DNA from: Betaproteobacteria bacterium TMED156
GTDB taxonomy: Bacteria; Pseudomonadota; Gammaproteobacteria; Burkholderiales; Burkholderiaceae_A
Reading direction: 5' to 3'
Length of the DNA: 20,768 nt
Assembly: GCA_002171155.1 (NCBI GenBank)
Contig: NHHF01000086.1
Span: 5,176-25,943, forward strand
Made by a program: the position numbers and the translations under genes. Each line of letters begins with the position of its first letter. Positions within the stretch are counted from its first letter, which is position 1. The notes under the pieces were generated by a model, which saw nothing but the letters and a program-made list of their open reading frames with translations, made no database searches and was not told the DNA's origin. Below, piece by piece: positions 1-10,278 of this stretch.

Positions 1-384
1 CCAGCCGTAATCTATTATTGCCTGCTCTATAGACTTTATTCCTACAGCTACATCATTGAAATTTAGAGTACAGGCTTCTTCGCAAGGAGCGGGGCAAACG
101 CGCCCGGTAAACTCAGGGAAATTGTTTGTTGTGTGGAGGATTTCTAAAGCATTGATCCAATCAGAATCGTATACCAAATTGTTGAAATCAGGAATGATAT
201 TGTTTACTGGACAACCATTGTTGCAAAATGGAGTGCCACAGTCCATACCCCTACCAGCTTGTATTTTTGCTTCTTGCGGACTCAAGTACTGAACGAACTC
301 ACGGTGATGGTTTACTCTTTTTTTTGGATCTTCGTAATCCAAATTTATACGTTCTAACTCTAAAAAACCAACAGGATTGCCCAT
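1..384 (-). CDS. gltD: Glutamate synthase small subunit GltD, N-terminal part (runs off the window)
   Basis: Only the first 128 codons lie in the window; the gene continues beyond position 1. The product is the beta subunit of NADPH-dependent glutamate synthase: it takes electrons from NADPH through FAD and passes them via [4Fe-4S] clusters to GltB. The visible part begins MGNPVGFLE, the usual start of this family, and carries the N-terminal cluster-binding cysteines in two groups: C49, C54, C58 (in [14 protein letters not shown]) and C97, C101, C105 (in [10 protein letters not shown]). The FAD and NADPH Rossmann domains would be in the missing part. The ATG at 384 follows a good ribosome site (GGGGAAG, about 5 bases upstream) and lies 37 bp after the gltB stop, so the two are surely co-transcribed. 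No frame disruption is seen in the visible part. Confidence 0.96.
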   Translation of the reverse strand, partial: MGNPVGFLELERINLDYEDPKKRVNHHREFVQYLSPQEAKIQAGRGMDCGTPFCNNGCPVNNIIPDFNNLVYDSDWINALEILHTTNNFPEFTGRVCPAPCEEACTLNFNDVAVGIKSIEQAIIDYGW

Positions 385-421
385 TAACTTCCCCAAATAT
401 TTATATTCAATTTCAAAGACA

Positions 422-3400
422 TCATACTAGTTGTTTTGATAATTTAATTTTACTATCTTTCAAATCTGCAAGTGCTCGTCTGTACTCGTGAGGAAAAACT
501 TTAGTAAAGTTTTTCATATTAACTTTCCAGTCATTTAAAATATTTTTACCAAGTTCACTGTTTGTCCAGAATACGTGCTGTTCTATGAGTTTTTTTAACT
601 GACTTTCGTCAGACTTTCCTAGATGCCAAAGTTCTATTGAAAGCTCGCTGTGTTGTTTTTTTTCAGTCATTAATGGCTCAAGAGTAACCATTGAGTGATT
701 CGTGTTCCTTTCAAGTTTTTTTTGTGGATCGTAGACGTAAGCAATACCACCAGACATCCCAGCAGCAAAATTCCTTCCGGTAGATCCAAGAATAACAACA
801 GTTCCACCAGTCATGTATTCACAGCCATGATCACCGATACCCTCTACAACAGTCTTTGCCCCAGACAACCTAACTGAAAAACGCTCTCCAGCAACTCCAC
901 TAAAAAATGCCTCTCCAGAAGTTGCTCCATAAAGTACAGTATTACCAATAATAATATTACTATGGGCAGGCCCAACAAATTCAGGGCTAGGCTTAACTAC
1001 AATTCTTCCACCTGACAACCCCTTACCGGTGTAGTCGTTTGCTTCACCTTGCAAATTAAGAGTTATACCTTTCGCTAAAAATACACCAAACGACTGACCA
1101 CCAGTACCTGTGAGATCAATTTGAAGAGTATTGTCTGGTAATCCATCAGGATGTTCTCTGATTAATTCACCAGATAGAAGAGCTCCCACACTACGATTAA
1201 CATTTCTTACTTTTTCTTTAAACTTCAGTTTCTTCTTTTTTTTGATTGTAGCCTCTGATTTGGCAATTAAAGTCCTGTCTAGTGCTTTATCTAATCCGTG
1301 GTCTTGTTTAATTGATTGTCGAATTTGTTTTGACTCGTTAATAGGCATATAAAAAAGTCTCGAAAAATCAAGTCCTTTTGCTTTCCAATGATCTAAACCT
1401 TCTCTTGTGTCTAGAAGAGATGAGTTGCCGATAAGTTCATCAAATTTACTAACGCCCAGCTCTGACATTATTTTTCTAACCTCTTCAGCAACATAAATAA
1501 AATAGTTGACCACATGTTCTGGTTGACCATTAAATCTTTTTCTAAGTTCCTTGTCTTGAGTTGCAATTCCAACAGGACAAGTATTCAGATGACATTTTCT
1601 CATCATGATACAACCCTCAGCAACAAGTGGAGCAGTGGCAAATCCCATTTCGTCAGCACCCAGAAGAGCCGCAATTACAACATCACGTCCAGTTTTCATT
1701 TGGCCATCAGCCTGTAATCTTACCCGACTTCTTAATCCATTGATGACAAGCGTTTGCTGTGTTTCGGCCAAACCTATTTCCCAGGGTGAACCAGCATGCT
1801 TGATTGATGATAAAGGAGACGCCCCAGTTCCTCCGTCATGACCTGCAATTACAATGTGATCAGATTTAGCTTTTGCTACACCTGCTGCAACAGTACCTAC
1901 TCCGATTTCAGAAACTAACTTTACAGATATATCAGCTTTAGGGGACACGTTCTTTAAGTCATGAATAAGTTGAGCTATGTCCTCAATTGAATAAATATCA
2001 TGATGAGGAGGAGGGGAGATTAGTCCAACACCTGGGACAGAATATCTTAGAGAACCAATATAGTTTGAAACTTTACCTCCCGGTAATTGACCCCCCTCAC
2101 CTGGCTTAGCTCCTTGAGCCATTTTTATTTGTATCTGGTCAGCTGACGCCAAATATTCTGTGGTAACACCAAAACGCCCGGAAGCAACTTGTTTTATTCT
2201 AGATCTTAGACTGTCACCCGCCTGAAGAGTAATATCAGATTGAATTTCAGCAGTAGGTAATATTTCAGATATTAGACTACCTTCTTTAACAATTTTTTTA
2301 CCTAGCAATTCATGTCTATAACGATTTTTGTCCTCGCCTCCTTCACCTGTATTTGATTTACCACCAAGTCTATTCATGGCAATAGCGAGACCAACATGAG
2401 CCTCAGTAGAAATTGATCCTAATGACATAGCACCAGTTGCAAATCTTTTTACTATTTCTGAAGCAGGTTCAACTTCAGAAATATGAATAGATTTTTTTGA
2501 GTCAATTTTTAAGTCAAAAAGTCCTCTCAATGTCATATGTCTTTTTGATTGATCATTGATGATTTTTGCAAACTCTTCATAAGATGACCAACTGTTACCT
2601 CTAACACTATGTTGTAATTTTGCAATGGCGTCAGGTGTCCACATATGTTCTTCACCCCTTGTGCGCCACTCATACTCTCCACCAACCTCGAGAAGATGGT
2701 AGGGGTTGAGATTGCTACTAAAAGCATTTTTGTGAACACGCAAAGACTCTTCTGCAATTTCAAACAACCCAATACCTTCTACAGCACTAGCAGTACCTAA
2801 AAAGTATTTATCAATCGTCACCTTATTTATTCCAACAGCTTCAAAAATCTGAGCTCCGCAATATGACATATAAGTGGAGATACCCATTTTGGACATTATT
2901 TTTGAAAAGCCTTTTCCAATAGCAGTAATGTAATTTTCAATAGCATGATTTGATGCTATTTCTTCTCCAGAAGTTTTAACTAATTCCTGTATTGTTTCTA
3001 ATGCTACATAAGGATGGATTGCCTCGGCCCCATATCCTGCCAAAACCGCATAATGATGAACTTCTCTTGCTGAACCGGTCTCTACAACTAGACCAGTTTT
3101 AGTTCGCAAACCCTCTTTAATCAAGTGTTGATGAACAGCTGACAGAGCCAATAATGCAGGGATAGCAACTAAATTCATAGAAACATTTTTATCACTTAGT
3201 ATTATTATGTTGTAACCGTTATTAACAGCATCAGCGGCATCAGCACACAAACTTGAAATTTGAGCCTCAATTCCCTCACTTCCCCAATCAACTGGAAAAC
3301 AAGTTTCCAAAGTAATGCTTTTAAATTTATTTTTTGTTGGATTATGTATGTTTTTAAGCTTTTGCATGTCCTCAAAATCAAGAATAGGTTGAGAAACTTG

Positions 3401-5104
3401 AATTCGCAAAGGAGCATTTACCTGGTTAATATCCAGAAGGTTTGGTCTAGGCCCTATATAACTAACCAACGACATTACAACTGATTCTCTAATTGGATCT
3501 ATTGGTGGGTTTGTTACTTGAGCAAATAACTGTCGAAAATAATTGTACAAAATCTTATTTTTATCAGACAAGACAGCCAAAGGAGTATCATTTCCCATGG
3601 AACCAGTTGCTTCTTGAGAGTTTTTGTACATGGGAGTCAGTAAAAATTTAATATCCTCTCTTGAAAAACCAAATACTTTTTGTCTTTCAATAAGAGTAAT
3701 ATGCGATGAAGCAGTTTTTGTTTGTGTGTTCTTACAATTTAATTTTTTTAAATTGATTCTTAAATTCTCTACCCATTTTTTATATGGTCTCGCCTTTGAA
3801 ATTGTTCTTTTCAATTCAACATCATCAATTAGGCGACCTTCTTCCAAGTCAACCAAAAACATTTTTCCTGGTTGAAGACGCCATTTTTTAACAATTGAAG
3901 CTTCTGGAATCGGCAAAACGCCTGCCTCAGATGCCATTACAACAAAGCCGTCCTCAGTGACACAGTATCTCGCAGGCCTCAATCCATTTCTGTCAAGAGT
4001 AGCTCCAATTTGTTTACCATCAGTGAAAACCATAGAAGCCGGTCCATCCCAAGGCTCCATCATCGGAGCATGATATTCATAAAAAGCTTTTCTTTCAAGT
4101 TCCATTGATTTATCTTGTTCCCAAGGCTCAGGAATCATCATCATTACTGCTTGCGCTAATGAATATCCAGAAGCAGTAAGAAGTTCAAGACAATTGTCAA
4201 AAACTGAAGTGTCAGACTGGCTTATATCACTGATAGGGTATAACTTTTCTAGATCTTGTCCTAATACAGGAGAATTCATGACTCCTTGCCGAGCTTTTAA
4301 CCAGTTAAAATTTCCCTTGACAGTATTTATCTCTCCATTGTGAGCAACCATTCTAAATGGATGGGCAAGTGACCATTCCGGAAAAGTATTGGTAGAAAAC
4401 CTCTGATGACTTAAGGCAAAAGCAGAAATACAGTCCTTGTTTCGCAAATCTAGATAAAACTCTCCAACTTGATTTGATAGAAGAAGTCCCTTGTAAACAA
4501 TAGTTCTACTGGAAAAAGAAGGAATGTAAAATTCTTTACCATGCTTCAAATTAAGTTTTCTAACTTCGGCAAAAGCTAATTTTCTTATCACGAAAAGTTT
4601 TCGTTCGAATGAATCTTGAACAAGAGTATCTGGGCCTCTACCAACAAAAACTTGTCTAATGATGGGTTTTTTTTCTTTAACTCTAGGCGATATTGGCATG
4701 TGCTTGTCAGTCGGAACATCCCTCCATGCAATTAACTTTTGCCCCTCAGCCTGAACAGCTTTGCAAATAGCTTTTTCACAGGCAATTCTTGATGCTTTTT
4801 CTTTAGGTAAAAAAACCATTCCAACTCCGTATTCACCAAAAGGGGGGAGTTTTATTCTTTTTTTATTCATTTCTGACTGGAAAAGCTTATCGGGAATTTG
4901 TATGAGAATCCCTGCCCCATCACCCATTAGAGGATCTGCACCAACCGCACCTCGGTGATCAATGTTTCTTAAAATATCAAGACCTTTTTCTACTATTTGG
5001 TGTGATTTTTTTCCTTCAATCTGCGCTACAAAACCAACTCCACAAGAGTCATGTTCCGCATCAGGTCTATACAAACCAAATTTTTCAGTTTTTATTTTTC
5101 CCAT
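422..5104 (-). CDS. gltB: Glutamate synthase large subunit GltB (ferredoxin/NADPH-type GOGAT alpha)
   Basis: Converts glutamine plus 2-oxoglutarate to two glutamates, the nitrogen-assimilation step that follows glutamine synthetase; cytosolic, paired with GltD. At 1560 residues it is full length. Visible domains in order: a class II (Ntn) glutamine amidotransferase at about 21-430, whose nucleophile should be C21 (HDSCGVGF) after removal of a 20-residue propeptide; a central domain at about 480-790; the FMN-binding synthase domain at about 870-1240, with the [11 protein letters not shown] loop near 1003; the [3Fe-4S] ligands C1165, C1171 and C1176 with the C-x5-C-x4-C spacing; and the C-terminal GXGXG beta-helix at about 1280-1500. 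A lysine-rich linker ([11 protein letters not shown]) precedes the last domain and the frame reads through it. The ATG at 5104 has only a weak ribosome site. The 72-bp gap from dgt could hold a promoter, but I cannot single one out. Confidence 0.98.
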   Translation of the reverse strand: MGKIKTEKFGLYRPDAEHDSCGVGFVAQIEGKKSHQIVEKGLDILRNIDHRGAVGADPLMGDGAGILIQIPDKLFQSEMNKKRIKLPPFGEYGVGMVFLPKEKASRIACEKAICKAVQAEGQKLIAWRDVPTDKHMPISPRVKEKKPIIRQVFVGRGPDTLVQDSFERKLFVIRKLAFAEVRKLNLKHGKEFYIPSFSSRTIVYKGLLLSNQVGEFYLDLRNKDCISAFALSHQRFSTNTFPEWSLAHPFRMVAHNGEINTVKGNFNWLKARQGVMNSPVLGQDLEKLYPISDISQSDTSVFDNCLELLTASGYSLAQAVMMMIPEPWEQDKSMELERKAFYEYHAPMMEPWDGPASMVFTDGKQIGATLDRNGLRPARYCVTEDGFVVMASEAGVLPIPEASIVKKWRLQPGKMFLVDLEEGRLIDDVELKRTISKARPYKKWVENLRINLKKLNCKNTQTKTASSHITLIERQKVFGFSREDIKFLLTPMYKNSQEATGSMGNDTPLAVLSDKNKILYNYFRQLFAQVTNPPIDPIRESVVMSLVSYIGPRPNLLDINQVNAPLRIQVSQPILDFEDMQKLKNIHNPTKNKFKSITLETCFPVDWGSEGIEAQISSLCADAADAVNNGYNIIILSDKNVSMNLVAIPALLALSAVHQHLIKEGLRTKTGLVVETGSAREVHHYAVLAGYGAEAIHPYVALETIQELVKTSGEEIASNHAIENYITAIGKGFSKIMSKMGISTYMSYCGAQIFEAVGINKVTIDKYFLGTASAVEGIGLFEIAEESLRVHKNAFSSNLNPYHLLEVGGEYEWRTRGEEHMWTPDAIAKLQHSVRGNSWSSYEEFAKIINDQSKRHMTLRGLFDLKIDSKKSIHISEVEPASEIVKRFATGAMSLGSISTEAHVGLAIAMNRLGGKSNTGEGGEDKNRYRHELLGKKIVKEGSLISEILPTAEIQSDITLQAGDSLRSRIKQVASGRFGVTTEYLASADQIQIKMAQGAKPGEGGQLPGGKVSNYIGSLRYSVPGVGLISPPPHHDIYSIEDIAQLIHDLKNVSPKADISVKLVSEIGVGTVAAGVAKAKSDHIVIAGHDGGTGASPLSSIKHAGSPWEIGLAETQQTLVINGLRSRVRLQADGQMKTGRDVVIAALLGADEMGFATAPLVAEGCIMMRKCHLNTCPVGIATQDKELRKRFNGQPEHVVNYFIYVAEEVRKIMSELGVSKFDELIGNSSLLDTREGLDHWKAKGLDFSRLFYMPINESKQIRQSIKQDHGLDKALDRTLIAKSEATIKKKKKLKFKEKVRNVNRSVGALLSGELIREHPDGLPDNTLQIDLTGTGGQSFGVFLAKGITLNLQGEANDYTGKGLSGGRIVVKPSPEFVGPAHSNIIIGNTVLYGATSGEAFFSGVAGERFSVRLSGAKTVVEGIGDHGCEYMTGGTVVILGSTGRNFAAGMSGGIAYVYDPQKKLERNTNHSMVTLEPLMTEKKQHSELSIELWHLGKSDESQLKKLIEQHVFWTNSELGKNILNDWKVNMKNFTKVFPHEYRRALADLKDSKIKLSKQLV

Positions 5105-5176
5105 ACTATTCAGTGTTTTTAAAAAATTGGAATCCTAATATATCCTATTTTAACCCAATAAGACCCCTTAACTAAC

Positions 5177-6313
5177 TCAAAAAAAACCCACTGGTGCTGG
5201 CCAAGAAACTTTTTTTGGAAACCATTTCTCGTGAAGCAAAAATGCATTTCGATCTGTCATTGAGGCAATTTCGTCAGCCACCCCTCTCAAGTACATTAAA
5301 TCATTATTACCTTTTATGTCATTAATCATATTAAAAAACAAGTTTGAAACTACTTGTTTTGCGATACTTGTCATTTCTAAGACTATTGGATGTTTATACA
5401 TACGATCATGTAAAAAGATCTTTAACTTCTTAACTTCAGTTGTCATTTGATCAGAGAAACTTACTAAAGGGAAGGTAAGTAATCTAACATCATCAATTGA
5501 TTTCAAATCATTATGTTTGATATTTTTGAGTGTATTACACACCACATCTTCTACTTGATGACTAATCATGCGCCTAATAATTTCACATTGTTTTCGGCTT
5601 TTCGTTAATCCAGGATAAGCTTTCTCAACTATAGATGCTTGATACTTTGCAGTAGGAATTTCTAATATTTCCTCTAATGTTAACAAACCAGCTCTCAATC
5701 CATCATCTAGATCATGATGGTTATATGCAATTTCGTCCGCCAAATTTGTTAGCTGAGCCTCCAAACTTGGTTGTCCGCCAGTTAAAAATCTTTCAGCAAC
5801 TTTTCCAAATTTTTTTGCAGCTTTTCTTGAACATCTCTTTAATATTCCCTCTCTCGTCTCAAAGCACAAATTTAAACCATCAAAACCCGCATATTTTTTT
5901 TCCAGCAGGTCAACAATTCGTAAACTTTGTATATTATGTTCAAATCCATTTGAAATTGGATCTATTTCACGCATGACTTTATTTAGAGCAGATTGACCAG
6001 CATGCCCAAAAGGAGTGTGGCCTAAGTCATGAGATAAACACAATGCTTCAGTTAAATCTTCATTTAAATCAAGTCTTTTTGCAATTGTTCGAGCTATTTG
6101 AGATACTTCTAAACTATGGGTCAGGCGAGTACGAAACAAATCTCCTTCATGATTGATAAAAACTTGGGTCTTATGCATTAACCTTCTGAATGCACTTGAA
6201 TGAATTACCCTATCTCTGTCTCTTTGGAAATTAGTTCTCCCCTTTGGTACAGGTTCGTCAAATCTCCTTCCCCTAGTATTTAGGGAGCTTGCAGATAATG
6301 ACGACAAACTCAA
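5177..6313 (-). CDS. dgt: Deoxyguanosinetriphosphate triphosphohydrolase-like protein (dGTPase, HD family)
   Basis: HD-domain hydrolase expected to cleave dNTPs to deoxynucleosides plus triphosphate; the actual substrate in this branch of the family (the shorter, dGTPase-like type) is often unassigned. 378 residues. The sequence shows the family opening RTNFQRDRDRVIHSSAFRRL and the metal site: H66 (RTRLTHSLEV), H95-D96 (SHDLGHTPFGH) and D193 (LADEIAYNHH). The start is a TTG at 6313 that shares four bases (TTGA) with the aroB stop; a GGGG run about 6 bases upstream gives a ribosome site, and there is no ATG before residue 46, which is inside the conserved region. A TTG at codon 3 is the only near alternative. 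The overlap implies translational coupling to aroB. It sits between aroB and gltB, as I recall from betaproteobacteria. Confidence 0.94.
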   Translation of the reverse strand: MSLSSLSASSLNTRGRRFDEPVPKGRTNFQRDRDRVIHSSAFRRLMHKTQVFINHEGDLFRTRLTHSLEVSQIARTIAKRLDLNEDLTEALCLSHDLGHTPFGHAGQSALNKVMREIDPISNGFEHNIQSLRIVDLLEKKYAGFDGLNLCFETREGILKRCSRKAAKKFGKVAERFLTGGQPSLEAQLTNLADEIAYNHHDLDDGLRAGLLTLEEILEIPTAKYQASIVEKAYPGLTKSRKQCEIIRRMISHQVEDVVCNTLKNIKHNDLKSIDDVRLLTFPLVSFSDQMTTEVKKLKIFLHDRMYKHPIVLEMTSIAKQVVSNLFFNMINDIKGNNDLMYLRGVADEIASMTDRNAFLLHEKWFPKKVSWPAPVGFF

Positions 6314-7404
6314 TGTTTGACCCCAAAAAGTGCAGAGGACACTACATCGTCATCCACAGGTATTAGTGTTGATTCACCTATTTTTTTTAGCAAAACATAA
6401 CGAATCAATTTGTTTTTTACTTTTTTATCGTTGGACATTAGCCCAAAATATCTTTTTGGATCCCAGTTGGGCCAACTAACTGGAAGACCTGCTGTATTAA
6501 TTAAATTCTTAATTCTTTGCTCATCAGTGCTGTTCAATAAGCAAACAGCAGAAGAAAGTTTTGAAGCCATTACCATCCCACACCCAACAGCTTCACCATG
6601 AAGCCATTCACCATATCCGAGTCCTGTTTCAATCGCATGACCAAAAGTATGTCCGAAATTAAGAATGGCTCTGTATCCTGACTCTGTCTCATCTAAAGCA
6701 ACAACCTCAGCCTTAATCTCACAGGATCTTTTTATTGCATCTGCAAGCTTGCTTGGAGATCTGGCTAGTAATTCCTGGATATTTAACTCTATCCAATCAA
6801 AAAAATTTCTATCCTTAATGCATCCATATTTAATAATTTCTGCAATTCCAGAAACAAATTCTCTGTCAGGAAGAGTGTCTAAGGTCTTAATATCAATAAT
6901 TACTTTTTTAGGTTGATAAAAGGCACCTATCATATTTTTCCCAAATTTATGATTGACTGCAGTTTTTCCCCCAACTGATGAATCTACTTGCGATAAAAGG
7001 GTTGTTGGTATCTGTAAAAAATCAATTCCTCTTTGGTAACACGAAGCAGCAAATCCGGCCATATCTCCTATTACTCCTCCACCCAAAGCAATTAAAACAG
7101 CATCTCTATTTATATTTTTTTCAATCATTTGATCAAAAATGGTCACCAAAACCGAAATAGATTTGTTTTTTTCACCGTCAGGTAAAACTATTAAAAGATA
7201 TTCACTATTGTTTGAATCACATATTGAAGTGAGTAAATCCGAATACAACGGGGATACAACCTCATTAGTTACAATAACAACTTGCCTTTTGTTGATTTCT
7301 TCCTCAATTATTTTACTTTGGTTTAATAAGTTTTCTCCAATGTAAATTGGGTAACTTCGTTCTACAAGGTCAAGATTGATTTTTGAATATAATTTTTCAA
7401 ACAT
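6310..7404 (-). CDS. aroB: 3-dehydroquinate synthase
   Basis: Second step of the shikimate pathway: converts DAHP to 3-dehydroquinate with NAD and a divalent metal, in the cytosol. 364 residues, the usual size. Family signatures are intact: the NAD-binding glycine loop GGGVIGD at 108-114, DSSVGGKTAVNH at 141-152, and the metal ligands E189 (GIAEIIKYG), H252 (NFGHTFGHAIE) and H269 (WLHGEAVGCGM). The ATG lies one base after the aroK stop, so the two shikimate genes form a tight unit, and the downstream dgt overlaps its stop codon. The C-terminal residues GVKH run directly into the dgt start. Confidence 0.98.
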   Translation of the reverse strand: MFEKLYSKINLDLVERSYPIYIGENLLNQSKIIEEEINKRQVVIVTNEVVSPLYSDLLTSICDSNNSEYLLIVLPDGEKNKSISVLVTIFDQMIEKNINRDAVLIALGGGVIGDMAGFAASCYQRGIDFLQIPTTLLSQVDSSVGGKTAVNHKFGKNMIGAFYQPKKVIIDIKTLDTLPDREFVSGIAEIIKYGCIKDRNFFDWIELNIQELLARSPSKLADAIKRSCEIKAEVVALDETESGYRAILNFGHTFGHAIETGLGYGEWLHGEAVGCGMVMASKLSSAVCLLNSTDEQRIKNLINTAGLPVSWPNWDPKRYFGLMSNDKKVKNKLIRYVLLKKIGESTLIPVDDDVVSSALFGVKH

Positions 7405-7405
7405 A

Positions 7406-7948
7406 CTAATGATTATCCAAGTTTTTTTTCTGTAAAAGGTTTTTAGATTTTATAACGACTTGCAGATCAGAAACCATCTTCTTTAGTGATTGATTCCCAC
7501 CAACAACTATGTGATTTGCAAGTTCTCTGTATATCGGATCTCTTTGGTTGAAGAGCTGATCAATTTTTTTCATTAAATTTCTTGAAGAATTCAGAATCGG
7601 CCTGGAATCATCAGACTTAAGTCTTTTATATACAGCAGAGGGTTCTATGTAGATATATATTACAAAACCCTTTTTTAAGAGATGTCTATTTTCTAGTTTA
7701 ATTGGTGCTCCTCCTCCTGAGGCTATTACCTGTCTTTCGTGGCTCATCACCTCTTCAATTATTCTGTTTTCTCTAATTCTAAAACCCTCTTCTCCCTCTA
7801 CTTCAAAAATTACGCTAATATTTGCACCACACCGCTCTTCCACAAGTTGATCAGTATCAACAAAATCCCAACTTAATTTCTGTGCAAGTCTTTTTCCTAT
7901 AGTAGTTTTACCAGCTCCCATAAGGCCTATTAGTATAATGTTGTTCAT
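7406..7948 (-). CDS. aroK: Shikimate kinase
   Basis: Phosphorylates shikimate at the 3-hydroxyl with ATP, on the way to chorismate. 180 residues. Visible: the Walker A loop GLMGAGKTT at 8-16, the magnesium and shikimate-binding D31 and D33 (VDTD), R57 (GFRIRE), the GGG at 78-80 that contacts shikimate, and a LID region near 110-120 (SDDSRPILN). The ATG at 7948 follows a GGGAG ribosome site about 8 bases upstream. The gene is first in a minus-strand run aroK-aroB-dgt-gltB-gltD and lies 50 bp from the divergent mrcA gene. In many betaproteobacteria the pilMNOPQ operon precedes aroK at this place; here it does not. Confidence 0.97.
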   Translation of the reverse strand: MNNIILIGLMGAGKTTIGKRLAQKLSWDFVDTDQLVEERCGANISVIFEVEGEEGFRIRENRIIEEVMSHERQVIASGGGAPIKLENRHLLKKGFVIYIYIEPSAVYKRLKSDDSRPILNSSRNLMKKIDQLFNQRDPIYRELANHIVVGGNQSLKKMVSDLQVVIKSKNLLQKKNLDNH

Positions 7949-7985
7949 TTTTTTTCTCCCACTTCAAAATTAGTCTAACAGGGGA

Positions 7986-7991
7986 TACACT
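7986..7991 (+). promoter_or_regulatory. Possible -10 box for mrcA
   Basis: TACACT matches four of six positions of the sigma-70 -10 consensus. A weak -35 candidate, TTCAAA (7963-7968), lies 17 bases upstream. Transcription from here would start near 7998, almost at the GTG start codon, giving a nearly leaderless message. That is unusual enough to keep this call tentative; transcription may start further left, inside aroK. Confidence 0.2.
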
Positions 7992-7998
7992 CTGTAGT

Positions 7999-10278
7999 GT
8001 GCTTAGATATTTAACAATTTTCTGTTCTTGTACAGCTTTTGGTGTGTTAGCTGCTGTAGCAATTGTTGCAATTGTATTTGCTACTGCTTTTCCAAAAATT
8101 CCTGAGGTTTCAAAATTACTTGAATATCAACCTAAAATGCCGCTTAGGATTATGACTGCTGATGGAGTGCAAATCGCAGAATTTGGAAGAGAAAGAAGAA
8201 AACTTGTTGAATTCGATCAAGTACCAAAGGTATTAATCAAATCAATCTTAGCAGCTGAAGACGACCGTTTTTTTAAGCACCAAGGAATAGACATTAATGG
8301 AATCTTACGTTCGGCAATTAATAATATTCTCAAAGGTAGTAAGGCTCAAGGTGGAAGTACAATCACCATGCAAGTTGCAAGAAACTTTTACTTGTCGTCT
8401 GAAAAAACTTTTATTAGGAAAATATATGAAGTTTTATTAGCTCTTGAAATTGAAAGGAAACTGTCGAAAAAACAAATATTAGAACTGTACATAAATCAAA
8501 TATATCTAGGTAAACGTGCATATGGATTTGCCTCAGCTGCACAAATTTATTTTGCAAAACCTTTAGGAAGAATAAATATTGCTGAAGCAGCAATGTTAGC
8601 AGGTCTTCCGAAAGCCCCATCTGCATTCAATCCATATACTAATCTCAGAAGGGCAACCTTGAGGCAACGATATGTCCTAGGTAGGTTATATAAACTGGGT
8701 AATATTTCTCTCACTGAGTATCAAAAAGAGTACAACAGGAAACTTATTTTTAAAAAAGGAGTGGGTAATAAATTTACGAACATTTTTCCTGTAAAGGCTG
8801 ACCATTTAGCAGAAATGGTTAGACAACAAGTTTTCAGTGAATTTGGTGAAAACACTTACAATTTAGGATTAACAGTATTTACAACAATCAGAGCAGATGA
8901 ACAAAGAGCAGCACATATGGCTCTCAGAAAAGGCATACTCCAATACGATAAAAAAAATGGTTATAGAGGTCCTGAGGGATACATTAAGCTTTCTAATGAC
9001 CCTAATACTGCCACTGAAGCAATTGCTGACAAGTTGTCTTCAGTTTCTGATAGTTTAGATATATTAGCTTGTGTAGTAACTAAAATTGAAAAAGATAAAA
9101 TTACTGTTTCTCGAGGAGAGGACAACCCCATAATTTTACAAAGATCTGATGTGGAATTTGCTGAAATTTTTTTTTCAAAAAATACACCTCGAGTGAAAAG
9201 AATTAGACGAGGATCAATAGTAAGAATAAAACCAAAGAGAGAAGATAAAAATAAATATGAACTTACACAATTGCCAAATGCCGAAGCTGCAATCGTCGCG
9301 TTACAAACAAACAATGGTGCAATAAGAGCTCTTGTGGGTGGTTTCGATTTTCAATCAAACAAATACAATAGAGTTACGCAAGCTTATAGACAACCGGGGT
9401 CGTCAATAAAACCATTTATTTTTGGTGCTGCTCTTGAAAAAGGATTTTCACCTAAAACAATAATTAACGATTTGCCAGTGAATTTTAATCCATTCACTAC
9501 CGGTGGAACAATATGGACACCTAAAAACTTTAACAACCTTTACCTTGGTCCTATTTCCATGAAAGAAGCTTTAACTAAATCACAGAATATGGTTTCAATT
9601 CGTATCGTAAAGAAAATAACTCCCTCTTATGCTCAAAATTACATTTCAAGGTTTGGGTTTGAACCAGAAAGAAATCCCGCACTATATTCTCTTGCTTTGG
9701 GTGCAGGTTCAATTACACCACTTCAACTAGTAGCTGGTTATAGTTCAATTGCAAATGGTGGATTTTACACAAAGCCTTATTTCATTGACAGAATACTTGA
9801 TTATTCAGGAAAGCTAGTAAGAAGATATGAGCCATTGTTAGCTGGAGATGAAAATACACGCATAATAGACCCACGTCATGCTTATATTCTTCATAATATG
9901 CTAAGTGATGTTGTATATTCCGGAACAGCCAAAAAAGCTAAAATATTAGAAAGACCAGATTTAGCAGGAAAAACAGGTACAACTAATGACGCTATAGATG
10001 CTTGGTTTGCCGGTTACCAGCCAAATATTTCAGCTGTCACCTGGTTTGGGTATGATAACCCTCAGTCACTTGGAGAAAAACAAACAGGTAGTGGCATAGC
10101 ACTTCCAATTTGGATTGATTTCATGCGAGAGGTACTCAAAAGACAGCCTATTGTTTTCAAACCAGAGCCTTCTGGAATTATAAGGATTAATGACGGCCTA
10201 TATACTCATGAAAGCCTTCCTAATAGCTTTAATGAATCTTTGGACGTGAATGATTTAGATGTCGAAGAGAATTTTTGA
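7999..10278 (+). CDS. mrcA: Penicillin-binding protein 1A, bifunctional peptidoglycan glycosyltransferase/transpeptidase
   Basis: Class A PBP that polymerises glycan strands from lipid II and cross-links them in the periplasm; anchored in the inner membrane. 759 residues, somewhat shorter than E. coli PBP1A. A single N-terminal membrane segment (about 12-31) is followed by the GT51 domain at about 55-230, with the catalytic E87 in AAEDDRFFKHQG and the QGGSTITMQ motif near 117-125. A linker/OB-like domain sits at about 310-420. The transpeptidase has S468-S-I-K471 (SxxK), S528-Q-N530 (SxN) and K658-T-G (KTG), so both active sites look intact. The start is a GTG at 7999; no ATG exists upstream in frame, and the only purine-rich stretch (GGGGA at 7981) is about 14 bases away, a long spacing. 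The last 24 bases overlap the convergent cyaY. Confidence 0.96.
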   Translation: MLRYLTIFCSCTAFGVLAAVAIVAIVFATAFPKIPEVSKLLEYQPKMPLRIMTADGVQIAEFGRERRKLVEFDQVPKVLIKSILAAEDDRFFKHQGIDINGILRSAINNILKGSKAQGGSTITMQVARNFYLSSEKTFIRKIYEVLLALEIERKLSKKQILELYINQIYLGKRAYGFASAAQIYFAKPLGRINIAEAAMLAGLPKAPSAFNPYTNLRRATLRQRYVLGRLYKLGNISLTEYQKEYNRKLIFKKGVGNKFTNIFPVKADHLAEMVRQQVFSEFGENTYNLGLTVFTTIRADEQRAAHMALRKGILQYDKKNGYRGPEGYIKLSNDPNTATEAIADKLSSVSDSLDILACVVTKIEKDKITVSRGEDNPIILQRSDVEFAEIFFSKNTPRVKRIRRGSIVRIKPKREDKNKYELTQLPNAEAAIVALQTNNGAIRALVGGFDFQSNKYNRVTQAYRQPGSSIKPFIFGAALEKGFSPKTIINDLPVNFNPFTTGGTIWTPKNFNNLYLGPISMKEALTKSQNMVSIRIVKKITPSYAQNYISRFGFEPERNPALYSLALGAGSITPLQLVAGYSSIANGGFYTKPYFIDRILDYSGKLVRRYEPLLAGDENTRIIDPRHAYILHNMLSDVVYSGTAKKAKILERPDLAGKTGTTNDAIDAWFAGYQPNISAVTWFGYDNPQSLGEKQTGSGIALPIWIDFMREVLKRQPIVFKPEPSGIIRINDGLYTHESLPNSFNESLDVNDLDVEENF

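Noticed and set aside
1220..1260. Poly-lysine stretch in gltB as a sign of a frameshift or programmed slippage
   Set aside because: The reading frame continues without interruption into the conserved GXGXG domain; it is simply an A-rich linker.
8961..9314. A 117-codon open frame on the minus strand inside mrcA
   Set aside because: It is wholly antisense to a well-supported PBP1A region, has no recognisable family features and no ribosome site; such frames are expected opposite AT-rich genes.
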